Below, piece after piece: positions 24,011 through 36,069 of a DNA stretch of 64,000 nucleotides (the first letter of the stretch is position 1; each line of letters starts with the position of its first letter). The notes beneath the pieces are model-generated. The model made no database searches and was not told the DNA's origin. It saw only the letters and a program-made list of their open reading frames with translations. The translations under genes and the position numbers were made by a program. The DNA comes from Laguncularia racemosa. Taxonomy: Eukaryota > Streptophyta > Magnoliopsida > Myrtales > Combretaceae. Location of the stretch: assembly GCA_037954665.1 (NCBI GenBank), contig JBBMOL010000046.1, positions 4,200,501-4,264,500 of the forward strand. The letters run 5' to 3'.

Positions 24011-25320
24011 TTATTTATTTATTTTTATTTTTTTAATGGTAGAAAGAACTTCACCTTTGCAACACCCCTTAAGAAAACAACCATCCAACCCAATTATCCT
24101 TCTATAGCCATCTAGAAAACCCTTCTTTAATGCATGAAAGCATACATAGAAATGATCAAACTTAGGTTTGATTTCAAGTGATGCTCGATCAACCTTCATC
24201 AACATAGTACTTGCTAGATTCTTTATGTGAAGTTTATGAGCATAATCCTAAAGCATTTTATATTCCTTGATATAACAACCTATAGACTCATTATGAACTC
24301 GAACCTTTGCTACCTTACACCAATTTAATGTGACATTCACACTTAACTCATTTCTCACCAAAATTTTCAAATCCACAAGTTTGATGTTGTGAATTGCTTT
24401 GATCATGTTGAATTTTATTTTATTTTATTTATTTATTTTTTTGCAATCATGCTTCTCTTAACCCTTCGATTTTGAAGGGAATCCATGTGTAATTGCTTAC
24501 ATAAGTTCTTAACTGGTAGAAAACTCCTTTTGTTGGGATATAGTGTGCTTAATAATGGCTTGCTTACATTGATTTACACCCTCAAACACCATAGATACAA
24601 CAAATACAGGATCTCTCACATTAGGCTCATAAATGGGATATTTAGATCTTACCCTTACTAACTCCTCACCACTCTCAACATCTTCATCCCTCTCATATTC
24701 ATCATTTTCAATTTTGTCATCTCCATAATAAGTTTCATAGCCTACTCCTATAATTTCTAGCCTAAAACCCCCTTGATCCTTCTATAAGTTTCAACTTCAA
24801 AATTTACTTTATTACATCCATTCTTCCTAGTTTCCCCCATAATAAACTCCTGTAAATTTCTCCTAATTTTAAATAGCTCATCATCTGATTTGTCATCTTC
24901 CTCCACATCTAGCAACACATCGTCCTCCTCAACATCATCCATGCTATCAAAATCTTCACTGCTAGTAGATTTTACGAAAACAGATGAATGACCTTCATGG
25001 TTGACAATTTCATGTTCAATATATATCTCCATTTATCCATCATGTAACAAATAATAAAGTATTTCTATTACACCCTTGTCATTAGAAATTGCATATAACC
25101 CATTAATAAGTTTTTTAATTCTCGGCTTCCTAATGCACACAATAGAAATATCATTTCATTTAATACCCTTGGACAATATCTTAATAAAATAAGAGAATGA
25201 ATAGTAACTTGCATTTATATACGAAATGTCCACCTTACCCCTACTATACTCAATGTCATTGAGGACCACCTTAAAAACTCTATCATTGAAAACTTGTACG
25301 GCCTTCTTACTTTTATCCAT
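24011..25320 (-). pseudogene. MuDR-type transposase, N-terminal half
   Basis: Starts at MDKSKKAVQVFNDRVF (25320). The order is as in plant MULE transposases: an N-terminal DUF/PB1-like region ending in a GVIEILYYLL block; an acidic segment (DDVEEDDVLLDVEEDD); the MuDR N-terminal region with VFVVSMVFEGVNQCKQAI; the NVTLNWCKVAKVRV and SIGCYIKEYKML blocks; and finally the beginning of the MULE catalytic domain, FYVCFHALKKGFLDGYRRII followed by GLDGCFLKG, whose GLDG Asp is the first catalytic acid. The remaining catalytic residues and the zinc finger are deleted. An in-frame TAA before MEIYIEHEI and several later stops confirm decay. The family cuts at 9-bp-duplicating TIRs, as found here. Confidence 0.8.
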
Positions 25321-26142
25321 GTAACTAAACTTGTAAAAATTGAAAGCCTAGTGTGTGAAAGATTCTAATATTTAAAAAGGAGCTCCCAACATTTGAAAAA
25401 TCCAAAATGACAAACAAAACTAACAAGTTGGCATTGTTTAGTAGGACCCTATACCTCTTTGTATATAATTCCAAGAGCAAAAAAAAAAAAAAAAACTATT
25501 TTAGTCAAAAAGTTAAAACTTTGACTTCTCACACTAGATGCAATGTTGGCATTGTAATAAAATTTAAATAAAATTAGGGTTTTACTTTTCTTTCATGAAT
25601 GGCAGCTTTGGTTTCAACAAGGCTAGATTAAATGGTGGGAGTGGCTTTCGATTTTTTTTTTTAGGAAATGACAAATACAAAGGGGCTTTTAAATTTTTTT
25701 CTAATGAAGATTGTTTTTCTCTAAAATCTTTCTTGACTTTAGGCTTTTTTGTTGTGAGGTTTATTTTGCTACAAAAAGGATGTGGGGCTTTCAAAGTTAA
25801 TTTACCAAGGGGAGTTTTTGGTTGGTTGCCCTTTTTTTTTTTTTTCAAGTTTTATTTTGGGTTAGGTTAAATTTTACATGGGTTAGGTTTGTGTTGCCAT
25901 GTATATGCTATTTTATTATTTGAAGTGTTACGTTAGTAGTTATTAATAAAAATTTTAATGGATATTAATGGAAATCTTCTATTAATTCATTTCAAAAAAC
26001 ATATGTTTTAAAATGAAAAAAAATGCGCAACATATTTTGAAGTGAATAAAAATGGAAAAGCTTATGTTCTTGTGATGCATTTTTCCCTCTCAAAAATTAA
26101 TTAATTTAATCTTACTGCAAATTTTAAGAACTGTCGGAAGGA

Positions 26143-27220
26143 CATAATCCTAAAGCATTTTATATTCCTTGATATAACAACCTATGGACTGGTTATGAAC
26201 TCAAATCTTTGCTATCCTACACTAATTTAATGTGACATTCACACTTAACTCATTTCTCATCAAATTTTCAACTCCACAAGTTTGATGTTGTGAATCGGTT
26301 TGATCATGTTGAATTTATATTTTATTTATTTATTTATTTTTGCAATCATGCTTCTCTTAACCCTATGATTTTGATGGGAATCCCATGTGTGATTGCTTAC
26401 ATAAGTTTTTAATTGGAAGAAAACTTTTTGTTGGGATATAGTGTGTCTAATAATGGCTTGCTTACATTGATTTACATCCTCAAACACCATAGATACAACA
26501 AATACAAAATCTCTTACGTTAAGCTCATAAATGGGATATTTAGATCTTACCCTTACAAACTCCTCCTCACCACTCTCATCACCTTCATCTCTCTCATACT
26601 CATCATTTTCAATTTTCTCATCTCCATAATAAGTTTCCTAGCCTGCTCCTATAATTTCTAGCCCAAACCCCCCTTGATCCCTCTCTAAGTTTTCAACTTC
26701 AAAATTTACTTCATTACATCCATTCTTCTGAGTTTCCCCTACAATAAACTCATAAATTTCTCCTAATTTTTAATAGCTCATCATCTAATTTGTCATCTTC
26801 TTCCACATCTATCAACACATCCTCCTCCTCAATATCATCCATGCTATCAAAATCTTCACTACTAGCAGATTCTATAGAAACGGATGAATGACCTTCATAG
26901 TTGACAACTTCATGTTCAATATATATCTCAATTTATCCATCATTTAATAAATAATAAAGTATTTCTATTACACCCTTATCATTAGAAATTACATATAACC
27001 CATTAATAAGTTTTTTAATTCTCGGCTTCCTACTACGCACGGTAGAAATATCATTGCATTTGATACCCTTAGACAATATCTTAATAAAATAAGAGAATGA
27101 ACAATTACTTACATTTATATATGAAAAGTCCTTTTTACCCCTACTATACTCAATGTCATCGAGAACTACCTTAAAAACTCCATCATCAAAAACTTGTATA
27201 GCCTTCTTACTTTTATCCAT
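26143..27220 (-). pseudogene. Second, partial copy of the MULE transposase
   Basis: Duplicate of the N-terminal transposase region, starting MDKSKKAIQVFDDGVF at 27220. The first 95 codons are open to the same TAA (before IEIYIEHEV) seen in the first copy, so that stop predates the duplication. After that the acidic segment DSMDDIEEEDVLIDVEEDD and further blocks are readable with frameshifts. It ends at the duplication junction upstream of the catalytic domain. It has no functional potential. It is useful as a sister copy for reconstructing the timing of mutations. Confidence 0.75.
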
Positions 27221-27749
27221 GTGACTAAACTTGCAAAAATTGAATGGCCAGTGTGTGAAAGATTCTAATATTTAAAAAGGAGCCCCCGACATTTGAAAAA
27301 TCCAAAATGATAAACAAAACTTATAGGTTGGCATTATTGAGTAGGACCCTATAACTCTTTGTATACAATTCCAAAGAGCAAAAAAACAATACTATTTTAG
27401 CCAGAAAGATGAAACTTTCACTTCTCATGCTAGATGCAATGTTGGCACTGTAATGAAATTTAAAAAAATTAGGGTTTTACTTTTCTTTCATGAATGGCAG
27501 CTTTGATTTCAACAAGATTGGATTAAATGGTGGGGGAGGCTTTCAATTTTTTGGGGGGAAATGACAAACATAAAGGGGCTTTTAAACTCTTTTTCTAATG
27601 AAGATCGTTTTTTTTTTTTTCCTAAAATCAATTTTAAGGTTTTTTGTTGTGAAGTTTATTGCTATAAAAAGGATGTGGGGCTTTCAACATTAATTTACAA
27701 AGGGGAGTTTTTGATCGTTGGTTGCTTTTTTTTATTTTTTATTTTGGTT

Positions 27750-27987
27750 TAGGTTAAGTTTTACATGGGATTCGGTTGTGTTGCCATAAATGCTATGCAT
27801 ATGCTATTTTATTATTTGAAGTGTTACGTCAATAGCTATTAATAAGAATTTTAATAAAGATTAATGGAAATCTTCTATTAAGTCATTTCAAAAAACATAT
27901 ATTTTAAAATGAAAAAAGATGCGCAACATAAGTTTTGAAGTGAATGAAAATGGAAAAGCTTAGGTTCTTGCGAAGCGTTTTTCCCTC
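27750..27987. repeat. Duplicated right TIR of the MULE
   Basis: Copy of 25855-26089, ending ttttccctc and again followed by tcaaaaatt (27988-27996), the copied target-site sequence. It arises from the tandem duplication, not from a second insertion. Confidence 0.8.
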
Positions 27988-28044
27988 TCAAAAATTAATT
28001 AAGTCAATCTTACCGCAAAGTTTAAGGAAGGACATCTTTAGCTC

Positions 28045-28260
28045 GTGGGCATAATGGGGCAGTTGGCACGTTTCCTGAAAGTGATGTACGTGTCTTCTGT
28101 GATTTTGGTCAGAAAATGCCGGAAATATTGTACGCGGGTAATATCCCTATCCCCAAAATAATGCACGTGTCTTCTGTTTTTTCCTTGCCAAGCAATATGC
28201 ATGATTGTATATGGGACATACAATGCAAAGCGATGGAAATTTGAGTGGTAACATGGTTAG
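28045..28260. promoter_or_regulatory. Single-copy-like segment with paired ACGTGTC motifs
   Basis: Higher in GC than its surroundings. The block tacgtgtcttctgt (28087-28100) recurs as gcacgtgtcttctgt (28163-28177), each with an ABRE/G-box type ACGTGTC core. No TATA box followed by an ORF is evident nearby. A decayed promoter or an LTR U3 fragment are both possible. Confidence 0.35.
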
Positions 28261-31200
28261 CGGATTGTTGCTTATTAGTTATATTTAAAAGTCGAAATTC
28301 AGGGTTTAGTTTGTTTAATTAGTACATTTTATATGTGAGTTAAAACTTTTTATCAATAAATATACTTAAAATAAGTCTTTATTTGAAAATATATTTTTCA
28401 CATTTTTTTTTTAATTTGCTTACTACTTATAACATATATTACATTAAAAACTATTAATATTATAATAATTTTCATTATAATATAGGTTAAATGTTTGAAT
28501 AAATTTAATGAAAACATAATAGTTTAAGAATTTAATAATTGATTTAGAATATAAGTATTAGTGTCTAATCACTTAGACAAAATTTATGACAATTGTTTTC
28601 TAGGTTAACATAGAGCATTGCATAACTAATTTAAACAAAAATTGATTAATAACTTCATTTTGTTTTTACTAAAAATATAAAATAGTTTCACTAATGAGAT
28701 TGTGACTTAATAAGGTATGTTTAATAAATGTGTACACAAAAATAGAGTTGAAGCATATCATACATTCTTTTTTTAGTAAAATGTTGGAAATTAGAATATC
28801 TAAATAAAGAAATAAAACTTAAGAGCATTACTCATATAAAACTGGAGTCAAAGTTGCAAGAACGATAATCAAAGAGAAAATAATAATAGTTAGGGGACCA
28901 ATTGTGGGGCGGTTCCAATAAATAACAAGAGGGGTGGGGGTGGCTTGGGGTGGTGTGTGTGGTAGAGAGAGGGTGCATAGACTAAAATTAGGAAAGATAC
29001 TTAGAGTAAGGAGTAGTAGAATGTATAATTAAGCTATTAATATTATAAGTCTTAATCTTAAATGGATCTCGTGTCATAATCATGATCATACATATAGCTG
29101 GACTTGCTTATTAAATAGGCTTATTAATGAGTTTGGATACTGAACTTAAATATGGACATATTTATAAATGAGTCTAATTTGTTTATTGATTGTATTAAGT
29201 TTTACTTTTATAAATTCAAACAAAATTAGAATATGATCTATTTTTCTAGTAGTTGTTAAAATCAAAATGGAAAAGTATATAATTATTATTTAATCTTCAA
29301 TGTTTATTTATTTTTTTCAATTAGAGTTTTTAATATTTTTCTTATTTCCTATTTGAGTTCTTAATATTTTTTAATTTTTTAATATTCTATCACATTGATA
29401 CATTTCAATTTCTGATTGATTAATAATAATTAATTTAATATAATGATGTTACTAAATAAATTTAATTATATAATATAGTAGAAAGAAAAAAGAAAAAAAA
29501 ACTGAAAATGCAAAACTTTAAGTGGCAACCCTTGGTCGTTTCCCTAGTTTCGCTTATTTAGTATGTTAACGCTAAGTTGTACCATGATATGGCGTATATA
29601 GCTTCTAGTAGTTAAAATATGTTGGTGAAAACACTTAAAAATGAACCTTAGACCCCAAAATGTAAAAATTGCATATTTACATTCATGCTCGAGGTTCTTC
29701 TTCTTCTTCTTTTTCAATCCATGAAGTTGATTCGTGAGCAAGAAGAAGAGCTGAAAGGAGAAACACGTATATAGACAATGCAATTATCAACTTCCTAAGA
29801 TGCTTCTTGCTCTTAGGAAGTAGGAAAAAAGACTGCTTTGTACATACATGTGTTGTGGATGCGTAGATTTTAAGGCCCTAATAGACTTAGGCTTAATGTA
29901 TTCCTTCAATTATGGGATACGGTAAATTTCTAAGATTTCACCATAGTAGCTTTGTTGAGGATAAAATGTCTTCACTTTTTCTAGTTTGTTGAAGTAGGCA
30001 TTTAGGTCAAGTGAGATTTATAAAGGGGTTCAAGGTTGTATTGTCCTTTATATATTATGTTTTCTCTATGTATTATTTTCTCATCATACATGTCATATCA
30101 GCATTTTGTTAGGTATTTCATGTGCCATATCCATAACATAAAATAAAGTTATATCAGTGTGATAAGGACATTCTTTGTACTTAAACGTTGATCTTTTATA
30201 TATATATATTTTATCGAAAAAATTAATTCTTTTATGCAGTTTACAGACGTTGATACACTTTTCAAAACTTCGAGCATCCGAAACATATTTGAATATTGGC
30301 CTGTAGGTATTTGATTGACACTTATGGAAGAAGAAAAAAGAAGAAAATTTGTACACCCCTTCTACCTGAACCAATTGTAAGTTGATTATATTCTTGTGCT
30401 TAGTAGCTTGTAGTTATCCATTTTGATTGGATTATTTATGGCAATTTGAACTATATTTTAGTTTCTTTTGACACACTAAGTCCACTGGGAGGTCTCACTT
30501 TGCTTTCACGACAAGGCTAGCAGTGATAATTTAGGCAATCATTTATTGAAAAAACATATATACAATCTTCCATTTTTTTCCCCCTCGATCATTATCTTAG
30601 TCAAGTGGAACAGAATAATAAATCTCTGTATATTATCATATATATATATATATATATTCGATTTTTTCTTCGATTGGAACTTAATACTTCATTCTTAGGT
30701 TTTTTTTTTTTCTCTATCTTTTTAGTATCATATTGGCTTTGTTTTTAAATTGTATATTTGCCAAAATAAAATAACAAAGAAAAAAATTATAAGTAAGTAA
30801 ATATATCTCCCTTAGGAAATTGAATACCTATTAAATTCCTATTAATTAGACTTGTTCATCTTTTGTTTTATTTACTTTTACAAAAAGCCCAAATGAAGTT
30901 TACTTTTTTTTTTCCCCTATGAATAAACTATATTTCTTAAACCTTTTTTTGCTTGAAAATATAGAAAATTTTACTTCCTAACCCCAATTTTCTAATCACT
31001 ATCTTTATCATAATCATAATAAGATTAAAAAGAAATCCATATATAAGATTTTAAAAGTAAAAAAGATTGATACAGATTAGAAAATTTTCCAAATATTAGA
31101 TTTGCAAATTAGACAGAAAAAAAAAAAATACAAAGAGTAACAAATAATTTAGAAAAAACCTATATCCAAATAGACCTCACCCTAGTACACTTTTGTCACA

Positions 31201-31590
31201 TTTAAATCTGCAAAAGCATTAGGTTATTGTGAGTAAAGGCAATAAATGAGCTAAGTACATAGAAGCAAGCATGTATTGGCTCATGCATGGCTACTTAAGC
31301 TTGGACATGCATAAAGATTTGTTGCCTAGGCTTCGCATGCCTAACATTGCGCATGTAAGTATCATGGTCCGCAACATTTAGAAAGAGGTGAACAATCAAC
31401 TTGGACATAGAATATAGTGAATAGTATTAGTAGAATAGTTTGTTTTAAGGGGTTAGGTTCTCTAAAGATAGGTTTGACCTCCGGTGAACAAATTGGTCAG
31501 GAGTTGATGTCGCTTTCTTAACTATGGCCATGGTAAGTTGAAACCAATTGAGAAGGTTGGTCTTTTGTTGGGTCTAGTCAATTAAAGAGG
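28261..31590. other. AT-rich intergenic sequence, no gene seen
   Basis: No protein domain in six frames. Notable simple features are a G-rich tract (28916-28978), a TTC run (29697-29715) and a TA microsatellite (30639-30658). The segment around 29265-29400 resembles one arm of the inverted-repeat family described at 54878-55430. Confidence 0.5.
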
Positions 31591-31599
31591 CCCAACCCT

Positions 31600-31720
31600 T
31601 CAAAAGTACACACATATAAAAAACCTCAATACTTCAAGAAAACCCTTTTGCCCCTCTTTTAGCTAGTCAAACCTCTTCCCTCTCTTCTCTTGTTTACTCT
31701 TGCTAAGCTAAGGTTTGTTT
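31600..31720 (+). promoter_or_regulatory. Plant-like core promoter (TATA plus pyrimidine patch)
   Basis: GGCCCAACC (31590) is followed by a TATA box tataaaaaa (31615-31623) and, 50 bp on, a pyrimidine patch ctcttccctctcttctcttg (31672-31691). This is the usual order of a plant core promoter. The sequence downstream (31721-32290) has no long ORF, so it may drive a dead gene or be an LTR U3-R junction. Confidence 0.35.
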
Positions 31721-33633
31721 GATTGCTAACTAATTACTTCTGTATTTTGTTTTATGGTAGGAAAATGGGATCTAGATTGCTTTGAGCGAGTCCACCACTC
31801 CTTATACCAAACCTAGAAATGCAAGGGTGTCCCTTTTCTCTTTATTGCTTGTATTTATATGCTATTCTCATATATATTTTAGTACAACTATTATCTAATT
31901 GTATTTTCAATTACAATTGTCATTGACTATTCTATACTGGAAATCATCATATTCACTATTTTGGTTATTCTATACTGGAAATTGTTGTATTGAGCTATTT
32001 TGTATTTACCGTTCTATCCTAATGATGAGTTATATAATTCTCATGTCATTTTAGACTCCTTTTGTGTTGACTCAAACGTGTTGTAACATCACAATCATAA
32101 GAAGGTTGTAGCAAAGTCGGATGAAGGCTTTCTTGATGAGGAATGTGCTCAAAATAAGTCTTGGGAAAACAGAAAGAGAAGATTGTCTCGCCATTCAAAA
32201 ATGAGGCGAAAGTTTAAAATAAAATATGGTCAAGTGCTACATGAAATCTTTAGGAGGGATGAACCTTCCATCCTGTGACACGAGCACGGGTTGCTTAATT
32301 CTCACGTATTTTTTTAATTATCTTTTTTCTTGTTCTTCTTTTTTAACAAAGTGCAAACTAACTCTCTTCCATCTTGCTTAAACAATATTTTTACCATTCT
32401 TTTAATAACCTGCAGACTAACTTTCTAGTTTTCATTGCAATTTGATTATGCAATGTTTTTTTAATAACTTCCAGACTAACTTGTTTATGCGATTTTTTTT
32501 AATAACTTGTAGACTAACTTTCCAATTTTCATTGCAATTAGTTTATCCAATAGGTCAATTCTAGGATCATAACTTCAAAATGGAAGAAACATTTCATTTG
32601 CAAGATTTTTTTTAACAAATTAAAATACAAAAAGGAAAAACCCATCACAGTGTCAAATTAATCCTCTGCCTCCTCTTTCATTTGTACGTTAGACTGTGAT
32701 GATTGTGAGCTCCCAGTGTTTGACTTAGGTTACTAAAAAATTTGTTTCTCCATGTGTTCTACAATCAACATCCCCCCATTCTTATAGGCACATAGATGCT
32801 TTTATGGCAATCTCCAACTTAAGCTTCTTTTAGATATGACCCACCTTATTGACAGATTGGATATCATATCAAGCTTAATTGGTCATTTTCTTGCACAAAT
32901 AACTACTATCGATCTTCATATCTTAGGTTGTTGTATACACTGAAAGTAGAATGCCACACTTTGATATGAGTAAATGTGGCACACCTTTATAAGTCATCAT
33001 GATGTTGGACATTGGGTATAAACTAAATATGAGAGGGGTATTGATGATTCAAGATGCAACTGGATCTCTTAGGACATAATGCATATATCAAGACTTTAGG
33101 GTTAAACATAAGTTACTTGGGATTTCTATGGCATTATAAGTTTAGGTTAAGTCTAAGTTGTTGTGGTAACAAAGTGAAAGAATCAAACTCATAATGTTAC
33201 ATCATGCATGAGATTAGTTCAAATTATTGAAATGGAGAGATTAGGATCACATGGAAATAAAAGGTTGAGTCTAGGTCGAGAGATCTTTCTTTAAGCATCT
33301 AGTGGCTTGTGAACTTGACTAGATGTTTTATCAAGTCTATGACTAGTTGATTTAGACTATTTAGAATTAATAAGTAATTTGGACATAGAATTAATTAATC
33401 AATTAAAGTTTTGCAAATTTAATAAGTTTGTGACTATGCATTAAGGATACAAACCATTTAATTGGAAAATCTAGTGGCTCACATTTCTTTAATCATTATG
33501 CGTCTTAGAAGAAGCTCATAATTGACCACTCAAAAGGTAATTCCAAATTTTAATCGTAGATTAGCACTAGTGATCCTAGAATTCTATTGCTTGAATCTTA
33601 TCTTGTCTTTTTCATGTGTATGCAAAAATCTAA
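31721..33633. other. Unassigned sequence with a short four-unit repeat
   Basis: 32335-32570 holds four imperfect units built around TTTTTAATAACTT-CAGACTAACTT, spaced about 40-65 bp. The rest has no recognised feature. Confidence 0.5.
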
Positions 33634-34439
33634 AGAATTTCCAATTGGGAATTCTAATCTTGATCCTATACCAGTGAAATCAATTCAAACCGATTGAAAT
33701 CACTTCTGTTGGTTTTGGTTCAGTTCAATCAAAGTAAAGAGTTTTCAATTTATAGATGAGCATGATGGGTTAATTTTCTAAGAGAGTGGTTAAATCCTTA
33801 ATTTCTAATGGTAATCCATTTGTGTGGTGGTAAGAGTGGTTGTTTTTTACTAAAAGGTTGGTACCATGGTAGTATACCAAGTTATGGCAGTGTTAACTTG
33901 ATCCTAGTTTAATCACTCACTTGAGTGATTTGGTAGGTGTTTGTTATTCTCTTGCCTTAACCTTGATCTAATTGTATTTTATGCATGTGTGTGTTTGTGT
34001 GTTGATAGGTTACTTTGGACACAAGTGCCCATACCTAGAATTTCTAATTGGGAACTCTAATCTTAGTCCTATACTATTGAAATCAGTTCAAACTAATTGA
34101 AATTGTTTTTGTTGGTTTTGGTTCAATTTAATGAAAGTAAGGAGTTTTCAATTTATAGATGAGCATGATGGGTCAATTTTCTAAGGGGGTGGTTAAATCC
34201 TTAATTTCTAATGGTAATCCATTTGTGTAGTGGTAAGAGTGGTAGTTTTCGACTAAAAAGGTGGTTCCATGGTAGTATACCAAATTATGGCAGTGTTAAC
34301 TTGATCTTAGTTTAATCACTCACTTGAGTGATTTGGTAGGTGTTGTTATCCTCTTGCCTTAAAGTTGATCTAATTGTATTTTTATGCATATTTGTGTGTG
34401 TGTGTGTTGATAGGTTATTTTGGACATAAGCCCCATACC
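33634..34439. repeat. 403-bp tandem duplication
   Basis: The units start at agaattt 33634 and 34037 and stay alignable to 34439 at about 92% identity. Shared blocks include gtggtaagagtgg, tatggcagtgttaacttgat and the inverted motif aatcactcacttgagtgatt, and both units end in catacctag. It lies just upstream of an LTR-like segment and may be its 5' flank or U3. No coding is seen. Confidence 0.85.
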
Positions 34440-34930
34440 TAGTTTAGTTGATCACACGTTAAGAAGCTACCAATGATTTGAGCCTTTAAGCTCAAGTCGG
34501 CTTCGCTAAGCTTGGGCCAGTTGACCCAACCCACAATTCAAACAAGTCATAAGCAAAAAGAGCTAGGATGGATAAAACAAGTCAACTACTTATAACTTTT
34601 CCGATTCTTCTCCACAAATCTTAGAATTAAGGAGTGGAAATTTATTACTTTCCTTATTTATCCCTCTATCATCTCTATAAATGTCCGATTAAGCCTCTAG
34701 GCAAGGGATCTCCATTTTAACTCTCTAGACACTCTTGCTATTGTTACTTTAATCCTTTCTCTCTGACATTGACTTGAGTATCAGAGTGGTCATACTAGAA
34801 TTAACCCTAGCACCTCCTTTGCTCATTTCTCTTGTCTCATGTAGGTCACACACCCACACTACAAGATCAAGTGACAACTATATGTATCTTTGTTCATTCT
34901 TTTACCCAAATTTCGAATGTGCAATTTCAG
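34440..34930 (+). repeat. LTR promoter-U5 segment, plus orientation
   Basis: TATA box tataaatg (34676-34683), a short CT-rich start region, then gacttgagtatcagagtgg (34771-34789), which closely matches the TGACTTGAGCGTCGGAG motif that marks the R-U5 region of many plant gypsy LTRs. No primer site or gag follows, so this is a solo or broken LTR. Exact ends are not defined. Confidence 0.5.
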
Positions 34931-35109
34931 ATATAATTTTTTTTAAAACTCTTTTTTTTTTTCTAAAAATATGGCCTTCCACTTACCAATAACCCAACGG
35001 GGGTGAGCTAGAAATCTTTAATCCTTTAAGAGGCTTGCATCAAGCTTGCAATTCAACTTTTGTTGATATGTTGTTAACAATAAGTGGGATTTTGGCTAAT
35101 CTAGGATTA

Positions 35110-35318
35110 TTTTTTCTTAGGCAGCCAAACCTCAATCCGTTCTTAAACCGAGGATGAACTTCCGATAAAACAGCCCCTTAAGTCCTCATACAGGACATTT
35201 AAGCAATCTTTTAGGTGGGTTCCCTAACAAAAGTAAGTAGTTACTATGATCTAAGCCAGGTTTTGCAAGGACATTCGCCATTTTGTTGCCATCTCTTACT
35301 ATAACATGCACTATTCAA
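35110..35318 (-). pseudogene. C-terminal RNase H fragment (LINE/RVT_3 type)
   Basis: The minus-strand translation reads VHVIVRDGNKMANVLAKPG, followed by a LLLLGNPPKRLLKC block and a tail with FYRKFILGLRTD. The RDGNKMANVLAK block is the last helix of the plant RVT_3 RNase H fold (consensus REGNxVADxLAK), and the trailing PP segment is also usual. The upstream catalytic part is absent. Two stops follow at positions compatible with C-to-T change. It is only a 3' terminal remnant, as expected from a 5'-truncated LINE. Confidence 0.6.
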
Positions 35319-35330
35319 ATGTCTTTATTT

Positions 35331-36069
35331 TATCACTACCTTTCTCATCCTTTTGGTTATGATCAATAATCTATGACGTTTCGAGTTGGGCATTTTTAAA
35401 GTTTCACGGTCGAACTTTCTTGGAATAGTAAACTAAACCCTTTTTTTTTTGTTTGTTAATTACCAATAAAGATAACTAAAAATGAGCAATTTTTTTTAAA
35501 GAAAAATGCAAAAAAAAAAAAGGTTAAAAGAGGAAAAAAGCTGGACCTTATTTTTAGCTACCCTAAGGCTTGGGAGTAGCTAGAAAAAAGGAAAACCCAA
35601 TGGCGAGTTACAAATCACTACTAGAAGTAGTTGTCCAACTCACCCACTACCTCAAAATAAAAATCAGAAAAAGATCTTGTGTGAAAAAAATTGATGGTAC
35701 CTTAGGTTACTCATGCAATTTTTTTTTTCTTACATTAATTTTAAGGGTTATGGGTTGTGATCCGTATTAGGTTAACCCTATTTTCAATCATCATAGGGTG
35801 TTACCACCACCACAAGAGGGTCATAGAAATATGATCCATCTTTTTTCTCTTTATACGATTTTCTTCTTTTTTTTTTATCTTTTACTTTTTATTATTTTCT
35901 ATTAATAAAAAAATTTATAATCTACTGTATAAATTATTAATTTTTCAGCTAGTTTGTGAAACTACTTTAAGTTCATGACATTATTTGTTAAATTTTTTTA
36001 AAATGCATAAAAATAAGAAGCAACAACCCTCTCTAGCCAAAGAGGAAAAGAAAAAAGCATTTATCCTCA
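35331..36069. other. AT-rich sequence, no gene seen
   Basis: It contains long A and T runs (35434-35520, 35718-35728). The small open stretch at 35570-35770 has no domain. Confidence 0.45.

Larger units (their letters stand above)
23211..26089. mobile_element. Mutator-like element (MULE) with long TIRs
   Basis: The terminal inverted repeats are 23211-23445 and 25855-26089. They share, in inverted sense, GAGAAAAAT, ACATAGGT/ACATATG blocks, AATTAATGGAAAT and AACCTAACCC. The flanking nonamers tcaaaaaat (23202-23210) and tcaaaaatt (26090-26098) differ at one base, giving the 9-bp target duplication of Mutator elements. Inside are the N-terminal half of a transposase (minus) and a zf-GRF fragment (plus). 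The element is internally deleted and non-autonomous. Confidence 0.85.
24241..28044. repeat. 1.9-kb tandem duplication of the MULE right half
   Basis: 24241-26142 is repeated as 26143-28044 (offset 1902), with about 90% identity and scattered indels. The unit covers part of the transposase, the right TIR, its target duplication and about 45 bp of outside flank. The junction reads ggaaggacataatcc; the donor ends are gagcataatcc and ggaaggacatcttt, so the breakpoints share only the three bases CAT. Confidence 0.9.

Noticed and set aside
25582..25870. Opposed 88- and 91-codon frames in the MULE right arm
   Set aside because: They mirror each other in a low-complexity Phe/Gly versus Lys/Pro region adjoining the TIR; chance openness of T- and A-rich sequence.
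32335..32570. CRISPR-like array of spaced repeats
   Set aside because: Only four imperfect units with irregular spacing in a plant-type context; no cas genes and the repeats are T-rich.
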